Origin: Nicotiana tabacum | Taxonomy: Eukaryota > Streptophyta > Magnoliopsida > Solanales > Solanaceae | Direction of reading: 5' to 3' | Length of the DNA stretch: 64,000 bases | Assembly: GCF_000715075.1 (NCBI RefSeq) | Contig: NC_134089.1 | Location: forward strand, 108,445,157-108,509,156 | In this document: piece by piece, positions 1 to 9,931 of the stretch | Layout of the letters: each line of letters starts with the position of its first letter | Position numbering within the stretch: the stretch's first letter is position 1 | Position numbers and translations under genes: made by a program | The notes under the pieces: generated by a model | What the model saw: only the letters and a program-made list of their open reading frames with translations | The model's database searches: none | Told to the model about the DNA's origin: nothing

Positions 1-339
1 GACTGGTGTAGTTGATGGCTCAAAAGCCTAGCTAGTACTTTCCGATCCCTCAGAGGTGCTGTGAGATGAAAACGGTTCATCCCTGAGCTAGTATCTTCCC
101 TACAACCTTGACTGTGTTGACGTGTGCTCCTCATAAATAGGGGTTGAGTTTACCTCTGACACCTCCCTAGACGAGACATAGGAGCTCGACTCGGAGAGGT
201 CTGCACCTTTCCCTCTGCCGGTTGTTCCTTTCTTCCTGAATATCTTTGGCTGGCCAAGAGGCAAGGTACCTCTACCTCTACCCCGACAAGATTCACCTCA
301 ACCTTTTGAAGTGTCACCTCGGCCTCTTGATCGAACCGT
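1..339 (-). pseudogene. Athila ORF3 N-terminal fragment, start codon lost
   Basis: Minus-strand translation gives a run of R-G-R-G-D-T followed by frame changes, then a YVSSRE-containing stretch that matches the N-terminal part of ORF3 in Athila B (44989 onward). The start is at 339-337, where the codon reads ACG; Athila B and C have ATG at the same place, and all three share the context AG-ACA-A(T/C)G-GT. Several stops and frameshifts follow. The product's role is unknown; it belongs to the third ORF of this Athila lineage. Cut by the window edge. Confidence 0.65.
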
Positions 340-638
340 TGTCTGTATCAAAGCAGAGAGATTGTTAGCTGCAATTCATTGTTCAAACACATACATAACT
401 CATGTAGGTAGGAGAGAAACATCCTTCCTCACTGATTTGCAAAACATCTGAATCTGCGAACCGTACAATTTCATGTGCGACCGTAGATTTCAAAACATTA
501 TGAGCAGACAATATTTTCAACTTAGAATTTTTAATTTCTTGCACAAATAGACGTGGAAACTTTGTAAAAACGTGAAATTTCACGAACCGAACCCCACTAG
601 AGCATATATCATGGTTACCAAGTCCAGATCTACCCCAC

Positions 639-643
639 ATGAA
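639..643 (+). other. Target site duplication of Athila B, left (ATGAA)
   Basis: ATGAA lies just before the TG of the 5' LTR; ATGGA follows the CA of the 3' LTR at 52219-52223. Four of five bases match, as expected for an old insertion. The site lies in Athila A's ORF3 leader. Confidence 0.7.
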
Positions 644-837
644 TGATAAGTGGGGATTTTAACCATTATTTGCTTTCTTTTACTTGCATTTTGGGCTTAA
701 AATGCGTAAAGGTAATCCCAAAAATGGATGCAATATGCTTACTTGAAGGGATTGTTCACAATGAGCCAAAGTAGCCATGATCAACTCATAAAGGAGTCAA
801 AACTTGAACAAAGACCAAGACTGGGCCAAGAGTTGTG

Positions 838-1222
838 AAACACGGACCGCGATAGAAAAATGCGGCCGCGAAAGTATCAACGCGGACGTGGTCATAATTA
901 CGCGGTCCGCGAAATGGAGAATCAGAGAGGTTGTTTTCAGCCACAAATATGAATGTGGACCGCGTCACGCGGCCGCGATTGGAATTCCGTGGACCGCGGT
1001 TTCCAAGATTCAGAGAGTTCACAAGTAATACAAAAGTGAGAAGGGAGGTTCGCTTTTAAATTATGCGGCCACAGAAGTCTCTTAAATAAATGCAGTGGAA
1101 TGTATGCAGTCCACAAAACAAGGTTCAATCCAGGCCCAGATGTGAAAAAACGCAGACCACGATCAGAATTACACGGCCGCAAAAGCAAGAGTGAGGCCGC
1201 AATCAAAATTACGCGGTCGCGG
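838..1222 (+). promoter_or_regulatory. U3 array of GCGGNCCGCG-like near-palindromes
   Basis: About a dozen copies of a 10-12 bp CG-rich motif (for example ACGCGGTCCGCGA, GCGGCCGCG) sit about 20-40 bp apart in otherwise AT-rich DNA, just upstream of the TATA box. Many variants differ by CG-to-TG or CG-to-CA changes, as methylated cytosines produce. Several contain ACGCGG or CCGCGG, which fit the plant CGCG-box (VCGCGB) bound by CAMTA factors; binding is inference. Confidence 0.7.
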
Positions 1223-1261
1223 AACTTCCGCTTTGTATTTTTGTCCGAAAATTTCAACTTA

Positions 1262-1271
1262 GTATAAATAG
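1262..1271 (+). promoter_or_regulatory. TATA box of Athila B 5' LTR
   Basis: GTATAAATAG directly after the CG-rich array; the matching place in the 3' LTR (about 49434-49443) reads AGTTAAATAG, so the 3' copy has lost its TATA box. Confidence 0.6.
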
Positions 1272-1443
1272 ATCTTTTTGACATTTTTCGGTTACGTTTT
1301 GTTTTTGCTGAGCACGTGAGACTGCTAGATTTTCTATTTTGGGCAATTTTGTATCAGATTCATTTTTTAACATTAACTTTTCATCTTTTAATCTAGTATT
1401 ATGGATTTTATCTTTGATTTCTGCAATTTCCATGAGTAGCTAT

Positions 1444-1481
1444 ACCCATAGCTAGGGTTGTGACCCAACCCTAGTGTGGGT
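1444..1481 (+). other. Conserved leader hairpin in Athila LTR
   Basis: CTAGGGTT (1452-1459) pairs with AACCCTAG (1467-1474) around a 7-nt loop, and ACCCA (1444-1448) with TGGGT (1477-1481) outside it. The same hairpin is in both LTRs of Athila C with a changed loop, and in B's 3' LTR where a solo LTR splits it. Confidence 0.6.
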
Positions 1482-2184
1482 ATTTGATGGGTCTTGAATT
1501 TTAGGTCTTGAATGTTTATGGGTTAGTGATATTTAGCCTAGTTCTTGCTAGAACTATTGAATTATTTGTTGCAAATACTGATTTATGCCTTTATGACTAA
1601 GTCTCTACTTGAGAAAGAGGGACTAAGTCTAGGAAAACTAGGCTAACAAGGAATTGGGGTGAACTCAAGAAATTGATAGTCCCAATTAAAGAGTTAAACC
1701 TAGAGATAGTAATACCCGACTGGAGCTAAAGTCACTTGAATTGCATGAATACCCATTTGGGCTTGTAAAAGCCAAATTGGGCAAAATCACTCAAACTAGC
1801 GAGAGGTATAGAGTGAGTACCCGGGTGTGATAGCTATATTACGACCCCAATTAATCACATGATTGTCCTAGATTCTTGCTACCCGTTAGATATCCACCTA
1901 GGTAGAAGTCACTACCATAGTCCCTTTAAACCTTTGAAAATCAACAACAAAAATATTGTACTTAGTTTCAAATATTGCATGCTATAGAATAGAAGTAGAA
2001 GTAGATAACAAACCAACCATTTGTGGAAGTGTAATTAAGAGCAAAACCCGTATCTAGACTTGGATATAAACCTAACTCCAAACAAATTAACTCTCTATGG
2101 ATTCGATCCCGACCTAGTTGGGTAAAACTACATCGACCATCCTTGCTACTCAATAGTAGTGCATGCTTGGACCCGATCAATGTT

Positions 2185-2202
2185 TGGAGCCGTTGTCGGG
2201 GA
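2185..2202 (+). promoter_or_regulatory. Athila B primer-binding site
   Basis: TGGAGCCGTTGTCGGGGA, five bases after the LTR. It resembles the Athila PBS complementary to the 3' end of tRNA-Asp, with two mismatches that are probably decay. Confidence 0.85.
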
Positions 2203-2295
2203 ATTAGACGGTTTTAGATATCTGAGTATTTGTATGTTTTGTTTTTCTTTCCTTCCGTTTTTCTAATTTTTGTGTGAATTGCTCTTAGGTACCAA

Positions 2296-3093
2296 ATGTC
2301 TCTTAACAATGAAGCCCTTGGAAATTTGCCATTGGGGGAGGAGATATATGATGATCACGTGGATGAGATTCAACCCGAACATCAAGCACAAAGGAGAGGC
2401 CGACCGCCTCATGATAATATTCCAAACCCTTCCCACCTCCTTGAAGGGCATCACATCGGGTGTTTCCCAACGAAGGCTATGCAATTGCAATAGTCCGGCC
2501 CTGGATTAGGGTGGGCAACTTTCATATAACGAATGTCATGCTTACACTCTTGGAACAGAGGGGTTTCTTCACCGGAGCTCTACACCAAAACGCTTACAAG
2601 CATCTCAAAGGTTTTATTGATACGTGATGGGGGAGCAAGCAAACTAACATTTCTCAGGACGCATTGCGGTTAAGAATTTTCCCATTTTCTCTAAGGGGGG
2701 AAGGCTTTAGATTGGCTAGAAAGGTTACCCAACCATTCCATCACCACTTGGGATGAGTTGGCCGAGAAGTTCATCGCAAAGCTCTTTTCTCCGGGACATA
2801 TGGTGACACTAAGAGATGAGATCCTTGCTTTAAACAAGAGCCAAATGAACCACTTCATGAGATTTGGGAAAGGTATCATATGACGGTTAAAGAATGTTCG
2901 AATAATGATATGACCGAAGCCATGATCCAACAAACATTCTATCGTGGCATCAACGCAATAAACCAATGTGTTGTTAACCATCTAGCTGGGGGAAACTTCA
3001 TGAACACTCCATATGCCGAAGCGTGTGAAATACTTGATGAGATGGAGGATACCTTTTTGGCGTGGCAAAGTCGAGCTAATGTGCTACAAGGTG
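2296..3093 (+). pseudogene. gag: Athila B gag, first part
   Basis: The capsid-type polyprotein of Athila B starts with MSLNNEALGN at 2296, matching the C copy at 27528. Stops and frameshifts follow within 200 bases. Recognisable capsid stretches continue in changing frames, including EMTEAM-like and FYRGINAINQC motifs in 2880-3093, as in the C copy. It is interrupted at 3098 by the Ogre element and resumes at 25147 in the same protein region. Gag would form virus-like particles around the RNA; this copy cannot be translated intact. Confidence 0.85.
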
Positions 3094-3098
3094 ATCCT
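3094..3098 (+). other. Ogre target site duplication, left (ATCCT)
   Basis: ATCCT precedes the LTR start; the identical ATCCT follows the 3' LTR at 25142-25146. Removing the element and one copy restores the Athila gag reading across the join (GDP followed by NVIHLH). Confidence 0.95.
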
Positions 3099-3599
3099 TG
3101 TGAGCACGTGATTTTTGCCCTACAAGAACTACTCCCAAAAATTCAAAATAAAATAGTTTTGTGTTGCTTGTGATTTATTTGTACTTGTCTGTGCATGTTT
3201 ATTTTTACTTTAATTAAGAAAAATACAAAAATATGTGTTGCATGTGCATTTAGGATTTAATTTTAAAATTAGGAATTAATTAAACAATATTTGGATTTGC
3301 GAGAATGAAAATCACAAAAATATGTACTTGGCATTTTATAGCATTTAATCTCCAATTGTGTGATTTTATTATAGTTGGTATTTAATGGTGTCATAATTGT
3401 TATTAGGAATTAATTAGTATTTTTTAATTTGGTTTATAACTTAATTTAGAATTGTAGTTTTGTTAATTAGGAAATAAAAGAAAAGAAGGAAAAGGAACAA
3501 AATGGAAACCGGACTGGGCCAAATTGGCCACAACCCAGTTCTTACAAAAAAAATTAGCCCAATACCCGCCTCAATCCAGTCCGTCTCCAAATATATCCA

Positions 3600-3822
3600 A
3601 ACGACGTCGTATCTGGCCAATAGATCCAAGCCATTGATTTGTTTTGATCGAACGGTCCAGATCACCCCTCCCATAACCCGTTTTTGACCCATTCCCTGTA
3701 CCCGGTCTAACCCGATCCCCTCACATAACCAAACAACGTCGTTTCTCATTAGTGAAGTAATCCAGGCCATTGATCGTGAATGATCCAACGGCCAAGATCA
3801 AATCCCCACCCCACTATATATT
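3600..3822 (+). promoter_or_regulatory. Ogre LTR promoter region: duplicated ACGT module and TATA
   Basis: Two related ~70-bp modules (3600-3670 and 3731-3801) each begin with an ACGTCGT core and continue with ATCCA(A/G)GCCATTGAT and a TGATC..AACGG..(C/A)AGATCA stretch, 132 bp apart. In the 3' LTR the second core is a perfect 14-bp palindrome, AAACGACGTCGTTT (21378-21391). ACGT cores are typical bZIP sites. A TATA-like ACTATATATT follows at 3813-3822, then a C-rich leader. Promoter function is inferred. Confidence 0.55.
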
Positions 3823-4265
3823 CCTAAAACCTCACCCCATGCCCCTTAAACCATACCCCCCCTTCGCCTTCGTCTCTAACCTAGAGACAGGCCCAACACC
3901 CGCCTTCAACCACCGCCCCCCGCCCACCGAAAATCGCCTCACGGCAGTTCTGGTGGTCCAAACAGCCCCAAAATTACACCACAGCCTCCCCACGACGTCC
4001 TCTTTCAAAACCCCGAATCGGTTTTCTTCGAATCAGTACCATACGCTTCGAATCTTCAATCGAATATTGTCCCAAAATCGTAGTTCGTCCGTTTAGCCCC
4101 AAAGTTACACCACTGAACCACCTAGCTACCCTCGTCCCAAATTCCACCCCAGTTCTGTCTGAATCTTGTTAGAGCCTTTCGAATTTCAAATCGAAGGCAA
4201 ACCCTAAAGGAACAAACTTCAGACCTGGTACAAAGTTAAAAATTTGAGGTTTTAACCGACTTTAG

Positions 4266-4293
4266 TCGAGTGTTCTCAGTCGAGAACACTCGA
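4266..4293 (+). other. Perfect 12-bp hairpin in Ogre LTR leader
   Basis: TCGAGTGTTCTC (4266-4277) and GAGAACACTCGA (4282-4293) are perfect inverted repeats around a 4-nt loop AGTC. It is unchanged in the 3' LTR at 21918-21945. It lies downstream of the presumed transcription start, so it would be in the genomic RNA. Confidence 0.6.
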
Positions 4294-6685
4294 TTAAGGT
4301 CCGTTTTGGCTACAAAATTTCAAGATGAAGTGTCGACTGAAAGGATTGAGTTTGGTCTGAAATTTCGAGGTATTTCTTTTGTTTTTCCTTTTTCTTTTGT
4401 TGTTGTTTTATTTTGACTAATTAATTCATCATTTTTGTCAAGTAGTTTTTCCCCCTTCTCCATCAGACCTTTTTCTTGGTCCAGTTTGCTTCTGTTGATT
4501 AGTATATGCTATAAATTGTTGAGTCGATTAAATAGTTTCGTCAATTGGTCCGTTCATGTCTATAGTTCAGTTGTTCTCTTCAAGTTATTGAATGTTGTTT
4601 TATCTTCTGACCTTTGTATTCTCAGCCTCAGGGCTCATAGCTAGTATACTTGTTCCAGCATTTTGTTCGAGGTTAATTGGGAGTTATATTTGTTCCCAAT
4701 ATAGATAGCTTATTCTCATGCATCTGTGTGAATCAATTTTTGACCTTAATAGTCCAGTCTGACTATTGCCCTGAATCATTGAATCCCCATCTTGGTTGAA
4801 ATGTTGTTAGATTTGATCTGAGTTCAATTGGTGATTGAGTTTAATGATTCGAATCTACTTGTTTATTCTTTTGAAAGACAGTCAGTTTTGGAACTAATTT
4901 TGAAAGCTTAAAGTCAGTTTTTGAGAGTTTAAAAGATCAGTTTTGTAGTAGAATCTTGGCTTGACTCAAGCTCGATTAAGTCTGTTTGTGGCTGTTTGGA
5001 ACTTCAAATTGCTGTTGTGAACTGCTGTTGTATTGCTGCTCGTATTACTGTTGTTGCTGATCTTTCTTCTACTTAATTTCTGTTCCAATTCCAGGTACAC
5101 AGCTTGACTTCAATAATTGTGAAGCTAAAATGTAAAGGATGAACTTGTAATTAAAGCCTGAAGATTTTAATTTAATTCAGTTTCTTATTTGTATATTTGA
5201 ACCTTTTTGTTCGTTAAGGATGTTTAGACTCTTGTTTATAGTTGCGTTGGCTGAACTGAACTGGGCTATGCAATAACTGGATTATAGACTATTATAGCTT
5301 AGTTTTCTTGGATTGGTTTTCCCAGTAAATCACCAATTGTAGTTAATTCCTTGTTAGCTGATTCTTGCACCTGTTGAGTACTGGTTGTAGCCAAATTCAT
5401 GGTACAGAGTAGTTCATGGCGAGTCATAGTTAATTTCATGTTAAAGACCTTTGCGAATCCGTTTAGCGTAGTATAAGATAAAACCTGGAGTGGCTGTTTT
5501 GTTTCATTCTCAACAGGTAATTTAAATATGACCAGGCTGTATAGGGATTGTAGTAGACTGCCAAAATTTCCCTGGATGGTACTACGGCTGTATAATGTGA
5601 CTTGATTTCAGTAGTTCTTTTAGAACCTTAGTTAAAAGGCCTACCTTGAATGTTTAATTTCAGTAGTTATAAAATAGGCTTGAATGGTTTTTAGTCTCAA
5701 TGTGTTCTTCAGCATTTCTATTAGGAAATCGTAAATCATTAGGTGGTTAGTGTTAGTTTATTTTTATGACAGTTCTCAAGCATTGATTCGTTTCAATAAT
5801 TGTAAAAACAGGTTCAAATATCTCTGGATTTCATATAGTTCACTTTCGTATCCCAATAGTTTTAAATACCAAGTTAATCGAGTACTAGTTCAGTACTGAT
5901 AATGTAAATAAAGTATTGTTTGGGTCTGGGCCATCAGATGATTCGTTTGGAGCTGATTGGGCTGCCCAGATTCGTGTTGCGATGTTCCCGTCCAGGCTCG
6001 AACCCCGGGCTCGTTGGGCTGCAAACGTCCTTGTAGGCCCAATGTTGGAGGCAACCTTTCTCATAGTATGGTTGTTGACGTATTAATTAATTAGGACCTT
6101 TTCTTTATTTTTTAGAGACAAAATAAAAATAGCAAATCATAGTCGCTTTTAGGTTTGCCTTTTAAATAATAAATGAGACGAGCCTCGCCAAACAAAAATA
6201 CATAAATTGCAGGGCCCTTAATAATTAAAATGAAACATTTAGAATTCGGGATGGGCCGTTTAGTGAATTTCACGGCCATTCCCAAAGATAATAACGTGCT
6301 AGTCATTTTAGACGCGCTTTTAATAATTTACTTTCTTAAATTCGGGTATGTGACCCAAATTCAAATCTCAATGGAGTCAAAATGTGTCAATAACGGCGGG
6401 TGCATTGATGTGACATGGTTTGAGATGTGTTTTCACGACGTTGCAATTCTCGTTAAAAATAATAATTATAAAAGTGATAAAAAGTTAAAATATGCACATA
6501 GGTTCAACATGTATTAAAATCAGATAAATAAGCCGAATATGACATTTGAGCAACCGTGCTAAAACCACGGAACTCGGGAATGCCTAACACCTCCTCCCGG
6601 GTTAACAGAATTCCTTATTCGGATTTCTGGTTCGCGGACTGTAATACAGAGTCAATCTTTTCCTCGATTCGGGATCCAACAGGTG

Positions 6686-6721
6686 ACTTGGGATACCATA
6701 AATCTCCCAAGTGGCGACTCT
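6686..6721 (+). other. U5 hairpin joined to a PBS-like decamer
   Basis: ACTTGGGA (6686-6693) pairs with TCCCAAGT (6705-6712). The last base overlaps TGGCGACTCT (6712-6721), the same ten bases that begin the true PBS at 6816. Both parts are kept in the 3' LTR (decamer 25042-25051) and in the Ogre-type solo LTR (decamer on minus strand, 56715-56706), where the loop differs but the stem does not. Confidence 0.6.
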
Positions 6722-6815
6722 GAACTAAATAATAAATCATGTTTCGATTGTCCTTTAAATGGAAAAACTCCCCTACGCTCCTGCGGGCGCAGGTAAAAAG
6801 GAGGTGTGACAGCTC

Positions 6816-6833
6816 TGGCGACTCTTCTGGGGA
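6816..6833 (+). promoter_or_regulatory. Ogre primer-binding site
   Basis: TGGCGACTCTTCTGGGGA begins four bases after the LTR. Ogre elements are described as priming with tRNA-Arg; the exact tRNA was not checked here. Confidence 0.8.
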
Positions 6834-7961
6834 CCGAACCCACGACCACGTGGTTCAGGGTTCAAGAATTCGAGCTTAGAATAATTGTTATTATTTGACT
6901 TTACTTATTATCTGATTTTATTACATGTTTTGGTTTAAATGTGCAAAATGTTGCTTTTACCGCTTTGATATTATCTGAACTATATATAAACTGTTACGAA
7001 ACCCTTCTCTTCTCTTCTTCGGGGATGTTCTTCCTAGTCGAGACTCCCTATTCTGTTAGTGTCATACCTTGAAATAAGAAAGAGGCTCGGACAAGTTACT
7101 AAGCCGGATGGCCTTTTAGTTCCCGGTACGTAGCCCCCTCCTCTACTCGAGTTGTCCGTTCGGGTACACAGTCTAGAACAAATACCCAGGTTATGAACCT
7201 AGAATAACTCAGCTTCATGCCGGATCCCTAGTAGGAACCGTTTTTTGCATCACGTGCATTTGACTTTGGAGGCTCAACACAGGGGTTGGGTCTGTCTAGG
7301 ACAGGTGTACCAAAAATGACAAAAGACCATCCTGATGCATCTTACTTGCTGCTTGTTCATTTGTTTGCTTTGGACTTGCACACTGACCGACTTTTGAAAG
7401 ATAGAGGTATGAGGGTTAAAGAGAGTTAATCGCCTGTTTTGAAGAAAAACCAATGTCCAAATAGTCTCGAAATTCTATCGAATTTTTGAGAAAATGAAAA
7501 AAAAGAAAAAAAAGAGTTTTGTTCATGAAAAAATAGTTTTATTTGCCAATGAAAAAAAAAGAGTCTTGTTTTCAAAAGAAGTTTGTTTTATCTGCCCGAA
7601 CTACGCCAGTTTGATTCTCACAGGGTGTGAGATACGTAGGCAACCCCCATCGGGTCCAACTTCACTTTTTTGCGAAAATAGCCAAAAGAACAAAATATTT
7701 ACTGGAAAATAATTAGGGTGATGCCATTCTTGTTAGGAATAGCCGAATGTCCCTAAAAGGATGTCGGAAGGATATTTTTGCAAGAACAACCGCCTGTGGT
7801 CATTTTTTTCAAGGCTTTTACCGGTTAGCCGACACAGCATTAAAATCTTTGACCCTGAGGTGCTGAAAGGCCGTATTGGCAAAATCGGGTTTTATTTTAA
7901 ATAGAAAAGTGTCCATGTTACCCTTGAGTCAATTGAATCGTGATTTCTTTTGCTTAAATAA
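6834..7961 (+). other. Ogre untranslated leader
   Basis: About 1.1 kb between PBS and ORF1 with no convincing ORF. It has an A-rich run near 7490-7560 and the first copy of the repeated hairpin module at 7598-7660. A TACGTAG heptamer at 7127-7133 may be a further decayed copy. Confidence 0.7.
7598..7660 (+). other. Ogre repeated RNA hairpin module, copy 1 (leader)
   Basis: Outer stem CTACG (7601-7605) with CGTAG (7635-7639); inner stem TCTCAC (7616-7621) with GTGAGA (7627-7632), loop AGGGT. A GGCAAC and a small CCC..GGG hairpin follow. Three relatives occur at 10267-10330, 18020-18075 and 20565-20630. Confidence 0.6.
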
Positions 7962-9931
7962 ATGTGCAGAATGAGCACAAGTCAGAATTTACACGTAATA
8001 ATAGTGAACAAGATCTCTTTGGAGTTGCACATGTGGTGGGATGACTTGGGCGAATCAGGGCGCGACACGGTCAAGCTATACCTGGGAGGCCTCACTGGGT
8101 TGCTGAAGATTAATCCTAGGGGGGATATCATAAAGGCTCTGGTCGCATTCTGGAACTCGGCTCACAACGTATTTCATTTCTCAGATTTTGAACTTACCCC
8201 AACATTGGAAGATATAGTCGGGAACATCGGGGGTCCCAAGGTTCGTCTGAGATACCAGTACCTGATTGCTCCAAGGGCCGTAGCCGTACACAGGTTCCTA
8301 GACTCTTTGAAAATAAGCAGGGGGTCCACGACCTAGACTTGACAGCTGGTTTTTGTACTTTGCGGTTTATATACAACAGATATGACCACATAGGGGGGTT
8401 CAACAAGCTAGAAAACAAAATCTGTAGCAAAGGAAACCGCCTTAAGTAGGAAGAACATAGGTGTTTTGCATTCATGGTGGCCTTCTTAGGACTCCTGGTG
8501 TTTCCTAGAAAAGACGGGAACATTGACATACGAGTATCTGGGGTTGTCAGCACTTTACTTACTCAGGCTAACAACACCCTCGCACCCATGATAGTAGCTG
8601 AAATCTTCCGCGCTCTCACAGCTTGCAAAGTCGGGGGAGATTTTTTTGAGGGGTGCAATGTGTTGCTGCAGATGTTGATGATCGAACACCTATGTCGGCA
8701 TCTTCAATTTATGAGTTATGGGTCGACAGAGAAAACATGCATAGAGGAATTTCCTACGAGGGTTGATGAAATCAGCTTACCAGAAGGGGTCACAGAGTGG
8801 ACAGCGTGCCTCCGTTCTGTCATTTCAAGCCAAATAGAATGGACATTTGGATGATTTCCTGTGGATGAAATCATATATCTGCCAGCCACTGGACCCCATT
8901 TCCTTTTGATGGGACTCAGGAGTATTCAGCCCTATGCCCCGTATTGAGTATTGAGGCAGTTGGGGAGATGCCAAATAGTTCCGAAAGATGAAGATCTTAG
9001 CGGCCAAGTGGTCGAGATCGGGCCTAACGGACAATTTCATGAAGCAGCATTCCGACAAATTTGGAGCGAATGTCAATACTTAACAGCAAATACATGTGTA
9101 CATGATCGGTCCAAAGGTGAAGTTTTGCCAAGATACTTTGCTTGGTATATGAGAGAAATCGAGTTTGGGAGACCAGCCAAAAGACCCCATCTCCAGGAGT
9201 TCGTCAAGGCGTCGCAAGAACAGTGGGATTGGTTGGCTAAAGAACATGGGTACAGGGTTACAATAGGCGAATTGGAGAAGCAAGTCATGGATTTGCAATT
9301 TGAGAAAGATCTGCAGGCCGCCGCAGATGAGGGCGAGAAAAAGAAACTAGCTAAAGAAAATGAGGCCCTCCGAGCTCAAATTCAGAAACTAAAAGTAGCG
9401 GCAGAAAATCCAGTCCGAAGTAACAGAGATGAAAAGCTCGTAGCTAACATAAGGCAGAAAGTGAGTAACTATAGTTTCTATTTGAACAAAGCAGAAAGTG
9501 AACTGGCCGAGGCTCAAAAACAATTAGCCAAAAATGCAGATGAACGGGTATGCCTGGTTAAGTAGTTGAGAGAAAGGTACGACGATGAGGTCACGGGGTT
9601 GAAGAAAAGGGTCATCGCCACGAGAAACTAAATGATCAAACAGGCAAAAGACTTCAAGGTTGAAAGAGAACACTGTCACACAACATTGGCACAGTTAGAA
9701 ATAGACTTGCAACAACTTCAGGAACAAAACTATGCAGCCAAGCAAACCTTGGAGGCCAGGGCCCAGCAGATTGGGCGTTTGTTACAAGAAAAAGGCATCA
9801 TAAGAGAGAGAATTAGAAACATCGCTGATTACATCATTATGAAGTGCCACATTTGTGAGGGTATGACCCACACTACATTCTTTGCGGCAGTGATGACCTT
9901 TATTAAACAAATAATGAACAATTTGGACTGA
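7962..9931 (+). pseudogene. Ogre ORF1, unknown function, C-terminal coiled coil
   Basis: The extra ORF that Ogre elements carry upstream of gag; its role is not known. The first 120 residues (MWWDDLGE..., LTPTLEDIVG) resemble the DUF7745-type domain of plant mobile-element proteins, recalled from memory and not searched. The second half (about 9200-9830) is a long heptad-rich coiled coil with many K, E and Q, ending in a CHIC-type C-x2-C followed by EGMT. The frame changes within a run of five Gs near 8320-8324. Then one frame runs to 9931 with stops near 8447, 8854, 8945, 9563 and 9629. Start taken at the MCRMSTS ATG at 7962; the inner M at 7971 is equally possible. Confidence 0.75.

Larger units (their letters stand above)
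1..643 (-). mobile_element. Athila A (minus strand), left part: ORF3 start and its leader
   Basis: This is the downstream part of the oldest element. It continues the minus-strand Athila at 52224-61245, from which it was separated by insertion of Athila B. On the minus strand, 643 to about 490 is leader, about 486-455 holds two decayed CG-rich near-palindromes, and 339 to 1 is the start of ORF3. From the TATA box at 52450-52441 to the array the joined distance is about 380 nt, similar to about 370 nt in Athila C, which supports the join. The element runs off the left edge of the window. Confidence 0.75.
644..2179 (+). repeat. Athila B 5' LTR
   Basis: 1536 bp, TG...CA ends. U3 has a CG-rich near-palindrome array (838-1222) and a TATA box (1262-1271). 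The transcribed part has a strong hairpin (1444-1481). The 3' copy at 48842-52218 is alignable along its length apart from indels in the array and one solo-LTR insertion. Confidence 0.9.
3099..6811 (+). repeat. Ogre 5' LTR
   Basis: 3713 bp. Compared with the 3' LTR it lacks a block equivalent to 22521-23256 (736 bp), between about 4870 and 4871, and keeps about 50 bases near 6285-6345 that the 3' copy lacks. It holds a promoter-like region (3600-3822), a long perfect hairpin (4266-4293) and a U5 hairpin (6686-6721). Confidence 0.95.

Noticed and set aside
4435..4644. Hydrophobic 69-codon ORF in the Ogre LTR (also 22087-22296)
   Set aside because: Present in both LTRs but it is an ORF in T-rich leader sequence with no start context or family resemblance.
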